Shown here piece after piece: positions 29,801 through 37,924 of a stretch of 39,236 bases of DNA. Each line of letters begins with the position of its first letter. Position 1 is the stretch's first letter. This stretch comes from a virus: the IMG/VR virus record IMGVR_UViG_3300035183_000994, positions 1 to 39,236 of that record, one strand, 5' to 3'. Both the position numbers and the translations under genes were made by a program. The notes below the pieces were generated by a model, which did not search any database, was not told the origin of the DNA, and saw only the letters and a list, made by a program, of their open reading frames with translations.

Positions 29801-31086
29801 CGCAGGTAGGCGTGCTGATTGAACAGGGCGTCGATCTGATCGAGAGCATTGGCGATGAGCTGCTTGTAATTGGCATACTCCTTCGGCACGCTGAGCGCCC
29901 TAGTGGCACCAGTCGTCGGATCGACCATCACCTCGGCAATGTCTTCGCGGTACTTCGACGCTGCCTTGAGCGCTTCGAGCCATGACTCGAGCACGTCCAT
30001 CGTCGATCGATGGCGCTGCGCCATGAGATTGTCGATATCTTTCTTCACGATTTCCGGCATGGGGACGAGATTGCCGCTGGCGTCTTTGACGCCGGGATAC
30101 CACTCCCTATTCTTGAAGACATGCTCGACGGCAATATCGAAGTCGTTGGCGATCTGGCGCAGGCTCTGGTAGGCGTTCCTGAGCAGCTTATAGTAGATCA
30201 CCTCGTCCCACTGTCCGGTAAAGTCATTCACCTGATCGAGAATTTCTTTGAAGAGATTGCGCTCGCGCCGGGCGAGCACGCCGTACTCATTGATATTTTT
30301 GCCGGCATATGAGGGGTTCTTGGAAAGAATGTCTTCGAGTTCTTTACTGGCGCTGCTCATGATATCCTCAGTGCTTACGCGACCTGGGATATCGAGGATA
30401 TTGATCGTATCGCCGCGTCCCCTGACGCGTCTTTCCATCTGCTCGAAGGCATCGAGCAACTTGGTGAAGTAATCGCCGAAGATGGCTTGCTTGGATAGCT
30501 GGAATGGCTTTGTCTTGCCGACCGTCGCTGCCAGGAAATTGCCGATGCCGCCAAGCAACTTGTTGGTCGCGCGAATGTAGGCATCGTCCACCGTGGCCAG
30601 TCCGGTGCCGGCAGCGCGCGCCAGTGGTCCCACCACCGGTCCGAGTGCTGGCGCTTTGGCGGCGAGCTTCGTTCCGGCGGCCTTGATTGGTCCGCCAAGA
30701 TAGCTGGTTGGATCGAAGGCGATCTCTAGCGCGGCGCGTGCGAGGTCGTTGCCGCCAGCCGTCGACTCTTCCCAGTACCGGCGCATGCTGGCCGGATCGA
30801 GGCCAGAAATTTCTGGCCGCTGCGGCGCTGCCTGTCCGATCAGCATGTCCAGAATGTCCTGGGCGGCAGCAAGTGGGGGGAACATCCGCCCGATGATCTG
30901 TTTGTTGACGATTGGGTTCAGACCGAGTGCTCTGCGACCGTAGAGGTAGTAGCCAAGCCCAGGCTGGGCCAGCTCGCGCCGTCCGGTATCGAGGAGCCAG
31001 AGCACATCCTCGAATGAGAGTTGCCGGCCCGGTGGTCCTGAGAGCGATGCCGCGAATGGATCGCTATAGTTGACCTGATCGACCAT
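26875..31086 (-). CDS. Giant virion protein, probable ejection protein (1403 aa)
   Basis: 1403 residues, mostly helical. A central Gly/Ala-rich hydrophobic part (GPIGMATGAAAGAAAKVN, about residue 825) could cross or disturb a membrane. Further on, near residue 1040, RRITFFPVWTTRATPIFIRL resembles a motif in very large head-associated phage proteins. Size, composition and the lysozyme-like neighbour suggest an internal protein ejected with the DNA, extending the short tail across the envelope. I see no RNA polymerase motif that would make it an N4-type virion polymerase and no tape-measure repeats. It is the largest gene by far (about 11 percent of the window). Confidence 0.65.
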   Translation of the reverse strand: MVDQVNYSDPFAASLSGPPGRQLSFEDVLWLLDTGRRELAQPGLGYYLYGRRALGLNPIVNKQIIGRMFPPLAAAQDILDMLIGQAAPQRPEISGLDPASMRRYWEESTAGGNDLARAALEIAFDPTSYLGGPIKAAGTKLAAKAPALGPVVGPLARAAGTGLATVDDAYIRATNKLLGGIGNFLAATVGKTKPFQLSKQAIFGDYFTKLLDAFEQMERRVRGRGDTINILDIPGRVSTEDIMSSASKELEDILSKNPSYAGKNINEYGVLARRERNLFKEILDQVNDFTGQWDEVIYYKLLRNAYQSLRQIANDFDIAVEHVFKNREWYPGVKDASGNLVPMPEIVKKDIDNLMAQRHRSTMDVLESWLEALKAASKYREDIAEVMVDPTTGATRALSVPKEYANYKQLIANALDQIDALFNQHAYLRKRFGSPDEELAALSDIGEYLSYRNMVDFLKKLSGIGVSTKDIFPSLVGAGHLKNVPVSPESAAPGIYRYRQNFYDDIARSAKALESLMLSAADSHDEIIRSIYNDMASAAEDIFSLAMAERGALSSGKKRFEAWLSKEAADFIKPQSERIQRLFDELVIDQNRIKGAIAKTLEEKGITDAKTIKSTIQSLTPNPQAIIDFLKENGKDPQTINSVKSIMEKWSLNLFKDDPFRLVARRFREAKAVELGLNKQSFWGRALSGADALESMLREEALMAPSTSGMNLVGGIFLASLDGTPAREIVRLFKENLRRLRAGGKEFVPWEILDIHQKLGVAVPNELKRQVHDAAGNLAGRPADVIPGIGEQLAETATERVNPFVRGAIGAIQGAGMLSPLGPIGMATGAAAGAAAKVNLQPKMARLNRAVYDVIEGALRGARYLEKFNELFPRESLNIFDDALRTIEPRRIGEINPKMLDILPAGPGLDPDAFRKFVTSSYAARQNLIVNTPRKEAFINAVREALELPDNATLQDITSAIGKNGLPISPDRLRGMLVDAGASVDNAAAIARKWERTIESIASESIKHSNKTNFDYLRTNNFEEFLRRITFFPVWTTRATPIFIRLLIQNPVFFNVIKALNQISMEDKDVPESMRGFVGIGGAGNLLAATLFGRAGMVYINPVRGLIPMADAGGTQFTRDDQDFIGSLVSMMQRFGLGPAPRVSLPLQVLGLTPQDSFNLMRTSQLLELVGAPIGMLAGTGIDSPEKFIKSALRGASEFIGTNPYDESVTGSDYKDQLIRRRIAEMAYEKTGRAPYGVWLEAMNGGRSIGGEDFAGLSEEAAKIWNQARLDVERQLFISNLITTLIPLRTRFMSETERGLRQLANPIMEIPRESLARELLIKQFPQAMALFDTTNTKKDAVQRQMRGYSELRTNMMFLPPASRRRLIDDYLASHQALARYLAWREANKYTGEDALSTYVRGGR

Positions 31087-31088
31087 GA

Positions 31089-31949
31089 CTATTCTCTGAA
31101 TCGCTGCTCAAGGACGCTTTTGGCCCACTGCTGTCTGGCGACGGGATACATCGCGGCTGGTCGCTCGGCGCGGTAGGCAACGATGGCAGCGGCCAGGTAG
31201 GGATCGGTCTCGAACAGGTCGGGCTGCTCTTTGCGCAGCGAGGCGATGGCGGCCTTATACTGGGGCAGCATGAAGCGGGTGGCGATGTCGGGATCGTTGC
31301 TCTCTTCCGGTGTAATCATCCCGGCATGCGCACCCTGGTAGATTTGATAGGGGCCATGCGACTGGCCATTATCGCCGGAGTTCCATGGGCCAGTCAGGTT
31401 GCCGCCTTCCATGAGCGCACCCATCAGCATTGCTCTGGCAAGCTCTTTATCGTCGCCAGCGTAGCGATAGACGGCCTCTTCGAGCGGAGTCAGTTCATCC
31501 ATGGTCGCACCTCGATTCCCTGATGGCGGTTGCTGCCGTTGAGTCTGCTGTTGAGTCTGTTGTGGCATCTCGGCCGGTTCAGCAGCAGCAGCAGCCGGTT
31601 TGCCGGTAGGCAACGGCTGCTGCTGCTGAACCGGCGCGCTGCGCTGCTTCTGGCTGGTCTGCTGCTTCTGCTCCGCGTTTCTGGACGGCCATGGCCTGCC
31701 GGTGATTTGGTCTGGCGCTGCTAGCGCATATGGTGATGGGACGGGTCTGGTATTCCACCAGGCAGTATCCGTAGAGGGCGCGAACGTGAAGGGTGGCGTG
31801 TACTGTCGAAACTCTGGCGGCTGGATAACCGGGCGTAGCGGTGGTGGGCTGGGCGGCTTGAAGAGCAGGCTGAGCGCCATATCTGGCGCAGCGAACGCCA
31901 GTGGCGTCAGCGTCCTGAAGAGGGTCAATGGGTCGGTCTGGAAGAACAC
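31089..31949 (-). CDS. Virion lysozyme/transglycosylase-like protein, 286 aa
   Basis: 286 residues. The first 150 are disordered and rich in Pro, Gln and Ala (poly-Q and poly-A stretches). The last 135 form a lysozyme-like domain: AMLMGALMEGGNLTGPWN with catalytic Glu at about 181, and SGDNGQSHGPYQI (191-203), typical of transglycosylase/lysozyme folds. It probably opens peptidoglycan during DNA entry with the 1403-aa protein. The GTG start at 31949 follows AGGAG. A 19-bp CAG/CTG stem (31574-31592/31616-31634) lies in the low-complexity part. Confidence 0.75.
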   Translation of the reverse strand: MFFQTDPLTLFRTLTPLAFAAPDMALSLLFKPPSPPPLRPVIQPPEFRQYTPPFTFAPSTDTAWWNTRPVPSPYALAAPDQITGRPWPSRNAEQKQQTSQKQRSAPVQQQQPLPTGKPAAAAAEPAEMPQQTQQQTQRQQPPSGNRGATMDELTPLEEAVYRYAGDDKELARAMLMGALMEGGNLTGPWNSGDNGQSHGPYQIYQGAHAGMITPEESNDPDIATRFMLPQYKAAIASLRKEQPDLFETDPYLAAAIVAYRAERPAAMYPVARQQWAKSVLEQRFRE

Positions 31950-33067
31950 TAGACACTCCTGAGCGCCCGGTAGCGCTGAACAACCTCGCGCGCCTTATCT
32001 GGTGAGATGCCCAGGCTGACGAGGCCCTCCTCGATCGAGCGAGCGGTGGAAAGTTTCTGGGCGAGGTTGACGAGCCGAGCCGCCTCTTGCCAGCCCCAGC
32101 TAGGAACCTTGTTGACTTCGCCGCGGTAGCCCCAAACGTCGGTCGTATCCTGCATGAGCTTTTCATCGTTCCGCACGATCGCCGGATCGACGATGCCGAG
32201 CAGTTCGTAGACGCCGCTGTCGATGAGCGCCTTGGCGAGCGCCGGGTGGATCGAGAGGCGCGATGCGAGCCGGACGATGGCCGTTGTTCGGTCGGTGGGT
32301 GGGTGATTGACGTTGCCGAGCAGCGCGTAGCGATCTCGCTGCCAGTCCGAACCAAGCGCGCCATCGCTGCGCCAGCGCACGCTCACGCCGATATCTGGCC
32401 GTCCGGATGGAAGCAGCCAGGGGACGGATGATGGCTGGCTAGTGCCGGGCGGTGTGGTACCAGGCGGCGTAGTGCCAGGTGGAGTGGTTCCTGGTGGAGT
32501 GGTACCCGAAGCCGGAGTCTGGCTGGACACCGGAGCCGGCTGGCGTCCGGCCAGGTAATCGGCCAGGGTCATATTCTGGTTGATCTGTCCGGTGGCCAGA
32601 CCACTAAGGAGAGTGCGGTACTTCTGCCGGAGCAGATTTTCTGCCGTCGACTGGTAGAGCGGCGTCCTGGTCGCATTTTCGAGCGCTTGCAATGCACGGA
32701 TTGCCGCCAGGTCTTTCTCTGGGTCGCCGGTTCTGACGGCGGCATACTGGCTCGTTCCTGGCTGGGCGGAGAAGTACTGCTGGGAGATATTCTGGAATTG
32801 GGAGAATGGGTTGGCTCCAGGCGTCATGACGGCCCTGGCGAAGGAGTCGATCATGCTCGGAAGCTGCTGGAGCGCATTCTGCTGGCCGAAGGTCGGGCCG
32901 AAGTTGTACATTGCCGAGAGGTGCTTGCCAAGGTTGCGAGCATACTGTCCCAGATAGCTGGTATCCGGGTCGAGCCCGTAGGCACGCAGTGCGGCATCGA
33001 AGCCCAGTGTTGGGTCCTCCTGGAGGAGCCCAAGCTGAGCCAGGTTGTAGTTACTCTGTGCAACCAT
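31949..33067 (-). CDS. Virion-module protein with TPPGT repeats, 372 aa
   Basis: 372 residues. A helical N-terminal part (NYNLAQLGLLQEDPTLGFD and on) and a helical C-terminal part (AREVVQRYRALRS) are joined by a linker containing four tandem TTPPG units near residue 195. Such a linker is often seen between domains of virion proteins. GAGGAG lies seven bases before the ATG. It shows no known domain. Its place next to the portal-ejection genes suggests an internal or neck protein. Confidence 0.6.
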   Translation of the reverse strand: MVAQSNYNLAQLGLLQEDPTLGFDAALRAYGLDPDTSYLGQYARNLGKHLSAMYNFGPTFGQQNALQQLPSMIDSFARAVMTPGANPFSQFQNISQQYFSAQPGTSQYAAVRTGDPEKDLAAIRALQALENATRTPLYQSTAENLLRQKYRTLLSGLATGQINQNMTLADYLAGRQPAPVSSQTPASGTTPPGTTPPGTTPPGTTPPGTSQPSSVPWLLPSGRPDIGVSVRWRSDGALGSDWQRDRYALLGNVNHPPTDRTTAIVRLASRLSIHPALAKALIDSGVYELLGIVDPAIVRNDEKLMQDTTDVWGYRGEVNKVPSWGWQEAARLVNLAQKLSTARSIEEGLVSLGISPDKAREVVQRYRALRSV

Positions 33068-33069
33068 GG

Positions 33070-33426
33070 CTATCTCCTCAGCATTCTCACCGGGGCGGCG
33101 TAAAGGTTCTTTCGCGAGGCGTAGTTCTGTGTGGCTGGGTAATCAGCGAACGGATTGCGGCCGGCGAGGAAGTCTTCGAAGCTCATCGTCGATCCGGTGA
33201 GTCCGAGCGCTGAGTAGTTGCGGAACTGTTCCGGGAGCCATTCTTCGAGGAAGCTACGGAAGAGCCGCGGGACTGCTCGCGGCCCGCTGGTTTGGTTGGC
33301 AGCGAGCATATAGGCGAAGGCATTCCGCGGGTCGTCGCGGAATGCCTGCTGCTGGATCGGGCTCCACGTCGCACCGATGAATGGGTTGACGAACGGCACC
33401 CCGCCGTAGGTCACTCCTGATGGCAT
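33070..33426 (-). CDS. Virion-module protein, 118 aa
   Basis: 118 residues, starting MPSGVTYGGVPFVNPFIG and rich in aromatic residues and Arg. Its parts PIQQQAFRDDPRNAFAYML and MSFEDFLAGRNPFADY look like short helices with loops. An 11-bp hairpin (33319-33329/33336-33346) lies within. AGGAGGG precedes the start. No family is recognised; I infer a minor virion protein only from position. Confidence 0.6.
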   Translation of the reverse strand: MPSGVTYGGVPFVNPFIGATWSPIQQQAFRDDPRNAFAYMLAANQTSGPRAVPRLFRSFLEEWLPEQFRNYSALGLTGSTMSFEDFLAGRNPFADYPATQNYASRKNLYAAPVRMLRR

Positions 33427-33438
33427 GGCATCTCCCTC

Positions 33439-34035
33439 CTAGCGGAGGTAGAGATCGATGATGTCGCTTACCGGGATTTCCTGGCGGCCCTGGGTGAGGA
33501 AGTCCTCCCAGTAGCGGCGGGACTTGATGTCGCGCAGCGATTGCGATGCGCGCATGTAGGCCGGCGTGTAGCCGCTGAGCATGTCGAGGAACGTTGCGAA
33601 GTTGCTGAGCCAGTCTTCGGACTGGCGGCCGAGATCGACGAGGTAGCGCTTGCCCTTCTCGGTCATCAGCCCCATCCGTGCCGCATCGCGGAGCGAGATC
33701 GGCATGCCTGGGTCGCCCTGTGGTGCGGGCAGGCCCATGATCGACTCGATGGTCGATCCTGGGGTCGAGATGGCGTTGACGAAGCGCGAGACGATGTCGG
33801 AGAAGGAGGGCATGGTCTTCTGGCCAAGAACATCGCCGTAGTAGAAGGAGAGCATGTTGGCGAGTTCCGGCAGCACCCGCGCATAGCGCTTGACGATGAT
33901 GTTGCCGATATAGCCGAAGTCTGGATCGTAGCCGCGCCGGCGCAACTCCGATGCCATCACGGCATCGGGATTGGCCATGCCGATCTCGCTATTGAGCGTG
34001 TTCCCCGATGGCGTCAGCGAATAGGGATCAGGCAT
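33439..34035 (-). CDS. Virion-module protein, 198 aa
   Basis: 198 residues, mainly helical, with YDPDFGYIGNIIVKRYARVL and LSNFATFLDMLSGYTPAYM. It shares its general style (aromatic- and Pro-containing helical segments, local DPD and YIG/YLG motifs near the N-terminus) with the 372-aa protein at 31949, which has GLDPDTSYLGQYARNL. The two may be distant relatives. Function unknown; AGGAG lies before the ATG. Confidence 0.6.
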   Translation of the reverse strand: MPDPYSLTPSGNTLNSEIGMANPDAVMASELRRRGYDPDFGYIGNIIVKRYARVLPELANMLSFYYGDVLGQKTMPSFSDIVSRFVNAISTPGSTIESIMGLPAPQGDPGMPISLRDAARMGLMTEKGKRYLVDLGRQSEDWLSNFATFLDMLSGYTPAYMRASQSLRDIKSRRYWEDFLTQGRQEIPVSDIIDLYLR

Positions 34036-34044
34036 TGGTCGCTC

Positions 34045-34236
34045 CTAGCGGAACATCTCTTCGAGGATCGAGAATGTCAGTTCGAGTGCGATCTTCTTGC
34101 GCTCTTCGTGGCTGATATCCTGCGGCAGGTTTTCATAGACGCCGCTATAGATCAGCGCAGCGGTTTTCCCGGCGTCGTATGGTTCGCGATTTCCCGCATC
34201 ATCATCAACAACGATAGTGCCAACATCGTAGTTCAT
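34045..34236 (-). CDS. Small acidic protein next to portal, 63 aa
   Basis: 63 residues, acidic at the N-terminus (VDDDAGNREPYD) and helical at the C-terminus (EERKKIALELTFSILEEMF). Starts in the last bases of the portal gene, so its translation is coupled to it. It may be a small assembly factor; no family is recognised. Confidence 0.6.
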   Translation of the reverse strand: MNYDVGTIVVDDDAGNREPYDAGKTAALIYSGVYENLPQDISHEERKKIALELTFSILEEMFR

Positions 34237-36320
34237 GGAATATTCTCCGCTGGAAGCTGGCCCGGTTGAACGGGCTGCATCATCGCCTGGATCAGCGCCT
34301 GGATGGCGGCTGGATCGCCTGGGAAGCCGGGAACGCCCTGAGCGAACTGGAGTTCGTTGGGAAGCTGGGCGTCATTGAAGCCGGGCACGGCGGGCAGTGG
34401 CGCTTGTGGCGCTTGCGGTGGTGGCGGAGGCGCTGGCTGCGGAGGTGCCGGCGGCGGCTGGGCCTGCTGCCGCTGCTTCTGGGCCTGGTTGAATTGCAGC
34501 CAGGCCAGCAGCTCTGGGTCAAGCTGGGCGAGCATTCTGGGAATGAAGACGTTCTTGACGATCTCTTCGTCTTTGTAGAGTTGGTCGTAGAGGGCGCGAT
34601 TGTTGACGGCGACGGGATCGTCCACGTCGAGGTAGCGGTCGCGCACATAGGTCATATCGAGCAGGCCCGATGTGGCCATCATGCTGGCGAACTGGCCGAT
34701 GGCCAGGAGGTCGCTCGGCGTCATGCGGCGCAACTGGACTTCGTTTTCGAGGCCGTGCAGGCGGACATCATCCGGCTTGAGCACCGAGTAGACGTATTCC
34801 GCCTGGCGGCGGCCGGCGCGGCGCGGGTATGCCTCGCGATTGGGACGGCGGTAGACGATGCCGGGTTCCGGCATGGCCTCTGGATTCTCGCCGCTCACTT
34901 CCGGCTCCAGGATGCCCTGCCGCTCGGCGACGAGCACCATTGCCATGGCGAGCGAGTTGCGCTTCTGGCGGTGCTTGATGATGCAGTCGGCGAAGGGGAA
35001 GAGCGCGTCCTCGGCCGCCTGGGTAGCGACGGCCTGATGGAAGCCGCCGGAGAGTCCGGATGGATCGCCCCAGAGAATGTCTGGTAGCCCGCCGCGCGCC
35101 AGTTCCTGTTCGACGAAGCTGGCGAGAATCTGGGCGTGGTTGATATCTTCGCGGACTTCGAGGATGCGCGTGTCCTGGTCGCTGGTGCGCCGGTTGCGCG
35201 CGCCGGGCGAGATGTCGAGCGGGGCCGGATAGGGGCTACCGGGCTGGACGATATCCATCGTCGGCGGGTTGCCATAGCGCGCCATACCGGTAGCAAGCTG
35301 GGAGTACATCCTGGATCGGTAGGAGATCATGTGCGTCAGCGGCGCGAGCAGCCCGGAGCCGCGCTGGTCGCGCGCCTCTGGAATATCCGATGGCGAGCCG
35401 CCGGCCAGATCGACGACCCAGGGGCAGAAGCCGTAGTTGTGCTGGTAGCTATCGAGTTCTACCGAGTCATCGGCGATGAGCACGGAGTTCCAGCAGTCTT
35501 CGTACCAGGTGATCGTAATCGTATCCTGGTCGTCCTTGTCCTTGAAGTACTCGTGATCGATGTACTTGGGGTTGGCGGCGAGGAAGGTGACGACATCGGT
35601 CTGTTCGTGGACGATCATGTCGCGGAGGTAGCCGATGCCGACGCGTCCGAAGCGCGGGTAGCAGCAGATCGGGTCGCGAATTTCATAACAGATCGGCTGC
35701 TCGATCGAGTTGTAATCGAGATAGACACGGCTGACGAGCCAGCCGCGGCAGCCAGCAAACCATGCCTCATCCCTGGCCATCGACTGGTGTCCGGATGCGA
35801 TGTGCTTTTCGTCTGCGTGCCGTTCGAGATCATAGAGAAAATCCTCACAATTCTGTGCTGCCATGACATGTTCGGGCGTCTGAGCGCGTGGGTAGGTCTT
35901 GATGCGGGCACGCTGGCGGCCGACCATGTAGCTGAGCTTATCGACGATAGCGCGCCCGTAGTTGGAGACGATCCGCTCTTCGCCCTTCTTGCCGGAAGGG
36001 GGCAGGGTGCCGGCGTCGAGCATCAGGTAGAGGCGCTCGTGGCGGCGCATCCGCTCATCGCGGCCGGCCCAGTAGGAGACGCGCTGGTTCTTCCAGGCGA
36101 TGATCTGGTCGATCGAGGGCGCTGGCTTGGGCTTGGTCTCCGGAAGCTCGAAGGGGCGGATGCGCCGCGCGCGCTCGCGCTGGCCGGGCGTCTCCAGCGG
36201 CGGTGGTGCCAGGATGCCGTCGGGTGGCGGCGGTGGAGTCTGGCCGCCCATAGCCTGGTTGAAGAGAGCGTCCTGGATTTCTGGCGGGATGTTCTGGAGC
36301 ACGGACGGGTCGATGCTCAT
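34233..36320 (-). CDS. Portal protein
   Basis: The preferred start is ATG 36320, since GGGAGA is just upstream and ATGA overlaps the terminase stop; ATG 36332 is an alternative. The 695 residues have the order of large podovirus-type portals: a disordered Pro-rich start, RVSYWAGRDERMRRHERLYL, IVSNYGRAIVDKLSYMVG, ENCEDFLYDLE-like helices, and a long helical region near residues 480-620. It ends with a Pro/Gln-rich tail (QQAQPPPAPPQPA). It forms the dodecameric entry ring for DNA packaging and carries the tail. The gene is directly after the terminase. Confidence 0.9.
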   Translation of the reverse strand: MSIDPSVLQNIPPEIQDALFNQAMGGQTPPPPPDGILAPPPLETPGQRERARRIRPFELPETKPKPAPSIDQIIAWKNQRVSYWAGRDERMRRHERLYLMLDAGTLPPSGKKGEERIVSNYGRAIVDKLSYMVGRQRARIKTYPRAQTPEHVMAAQNCEDFLYDLERHADEKHIASGHQSMARDEAWFAGCRGWLVSRVYLDYNSIEQPICYEIRDPICCYPRFGRVGIGYLRDMIVHEQTDVVTFLAANPKYIDHEYFKDKDDQDTITITWYEDCWNSVLIADDSVELDSYQHNYGFCPWVVDLAGGSPSDIPEARDQRGSGLLAPLTHMISYRSRMYSQLATGMARYGNPPTMDIVQPGSPYPAPLDISPGARNRRTSDQDTRILEVREDINHAQILASFVEQELARGGLPDILWGDPSGLSGGFHQAVATQAAEDALFPFADCIIKHRQKRNSLAMAMVLVAERQGILEPEVSGENPEAMPEPGIVYRRPNREAYPRRAGRRQAEYVYSVLKPDDVRLHGLENEVQLRRMTPSDLLAIGQFASMMATSGLLDMTYVRDRYLDVDDPVAVNNRALYDQLYKDEEIVKNVFIPRMLAQLDPELLAWLQFNQAQKQRQQAQPPPAPPQPAPPPPPQAPQAPLPAVPGFNDAQLPNELQFAQGVPGFPGDPAAIQALIQAMMQPVQPGQLPAENIP

Positions 36321-37924
36321 AGATTCTCCCATGCAGCGTGGTGGCGAACGGGCGGCGGGGCCGCGTCGTAGGATTCGAGCGGCGGCAGGTTGACGACCAG
36401 GAACTCCAGGGCGGTAGCCGGGTGCGAGGCCCAGTTGTGGACGGGCTTGAGCAGTGCCGACGGGTCCTTGAGGTTGCTGGTTGGCCGGGCGCGGCGGTAG
36501 TCGCGCATCGCCTGATCGAGCGGGCGCGAGTGCTCGATATTCACTTCCATCGATCGCATTGCCAGCTTGGTCCTGGTCTGGCGCTCGTGATAGCGATTGA
36601 TCGACGGATTGGTCGTCACGTAGATTTTGTTATCCGCAAGTTGCTGGATAACGCTGCGATCGGCGGCCTGGGTGAGTTGCGATCCACTGGGATCACCATA
36701 CCAGGTGATGCCCTTCCTTGTCCACAGATGAACGTTCTTGATGAATTCGAGGTCTTCCGCATCGTAGTCGTGGATGCCGCTCTTGATCTCCTTGCCGAAG
36801 AAGGGGAAGAACCAGTCGATCGTCTTGCCGGCGCGATAGTAGGCTCCGAGAATGCGAATTCTCCCGCTGGACGGATTGCGCTGGGCATAGACGAGCGCGG
36901 TGCCGTCGGCGCGCCCGAAGTCGACCGAACCGTAGACGGGCCAGCCGGGATGATAGGGGAAGTTTCCCTTGGGGACGCTATCCCATTCCGGGTAGATTCT
37001 CAGGTCGCTGAAGGCAGTGAAGCTTAGATCGTATTCCTGGGCGGCGCGATCTTTGGTGAGAATCTTGTCCTGGTTCAAGCGCCATTCGAGATCGCGCTCC
37101 GGGTGGAGGTACCAGGGGGCCTCGAAGACGTCGGCGAGCTTCTCGTCGACGATCTTCTTGGCCATGTTCTGACCGAAGGGATTGGGAGTGGTCACGATCC
37201 AGCGCGCGTGGGCGGCGGCGTGGCTGGAGGTGAAGACCGATTCGGCGTCGGGCCAGAAGTCGAACTCGTCGAGGAAGATCAGTGTATGGCGCGACTGGCG
37301 GGAGAAGTTCGGCGAACTGGCCTCGCCGATGATGGTGTTGCCGTTTTCCGGGTTGATCAGCATGTTCTTCTGGCGATAGCGCTTGTTGGCGATGTCGAAG
37401 CCGGCGGGCAGCATATACTCCGGCAGGTTTTCGAGGATGATCTCGATCCGCCCGAAGAGCGTCGTATCGATCCGCGAGCCCGGATTGGCGTCGACGAGTT
37501 GGGCAGTGCGCGATCCGATGCGGCAGCTAAAGCCGCGGATGAAGAGCCAGGACCAGACGATCAGGTTCTCGGCCAGCCAGGTCACGCCGAGTTCGCGCGA
37601 CTTGAGAACCAGCCGCGTCCGGCCCTCGCGCAGGCCATCCATGAGCCAGGTGGCTAGATCAACCTGGAAGGGGTAGAGCAGGAACGGCAGCGTGACCGGA
37701 GCGCCTCTGGCAGCATTTCGTGCCGTTGTGATGACGCCAAAAGCATTGGTCCAGAATATCGGGTCACGCGAGGAGATTTCTTTTATCGCCGCTGCCTGCT
37801 CAGGATGGTCGTCAAGTTTTCTGACGAGTATCCTCGCTTCCAGGAGATCGCGGTAGCGCGCTCTCCAGCCAGAAATTTTCTCGGCCTGCTCATCCGGCCG
37901 AGTTTTCTCGGCGACGTACAGCAA
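36317..37924 (-). CDS. terL: Terminase large subunit
   Basis: 535 residues, usual size. The ATPase part has a Walker A-like LVLKSRELGVTW (106-116, with Lys 108), and Walker B LIFLDEFDFW with Asp 219 and Glu 220. The RNase H-like nuclease part starts at VYGSVDFGRADG (331-341) with Asp 335 and has GDPSGSQ further on. It translocates DNA into the head and cuts concatemers. TTG at 37924 is the likely start, 10 bases after GGAG, inside the small subunit gene. Together with TerS and portal it forms the packaging set. Confidence 0.93.
   Translation of the reverse strand: MLYVAEKTRPDEQAEKISGWRARYRDLLEARILVRKLDDHPEQAAAIKEISSRDPIFWTNAFGVITTARNAARGAPVTLPFLLYPFQVDLATWLMDGLREGRTRLVLKSRELGVTWLAENLIVWSWLFIRGFSCRIGSRTAQLVDANPGSRIDTTLFGRIEIILENLPEYMLPAGFDIANKRYRQKNMLINPENGNTIIGEASSPNFSRQSRHTLIFLDEFDFWPDAESVFTSSHAAAHARWIVTTPNPFGQNMAKKIVDEKLADVFEAPWYLHPERDLEWRLNQDKILTKDRAAQEYDLSFTAFSDLRIYPEWDSVPKGNFPYHPGWPVYGSVDFGRADGTALVYAQRNPSSGRIRILGAYYRAGKTIDWFFPFFGKEIKSGIHDYDAEDLEFIKNVHLWTRKGITWYGDPSGSQLTQAADRSVIQQLADNKIYVTTNPSINRYHERQTRTKLAMRSMEVNIEHSRPLDQAMRDYRRARPTSNLKDPSALLKPVHNWASHPATALEFLVVNLPPLESYDAAPPPVRHHAAWENL

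Noticed and set aside
26875-31086. N4-like virion RNA polymerase or tape-measure protein
   Set aside because: No polymerase motif of the T7/N4 type is visible, and there are no tape-measure-like long heptad or TM-rich parts. Gene order also fits an ejection protein better.
31574-31634. Functional hairpin in the lysozyme-like gene
   Set aside because: The 19-bp pairing is mostly CAG against CTG triplets that encode Q and A runs, so low complexity explains it.
35136-36371. 411-aa plus-strand open frame opposite the portal gene
   Set aside because: Long because of high GC and codon bias of the portal gene; no ribosome binding site and no domain.
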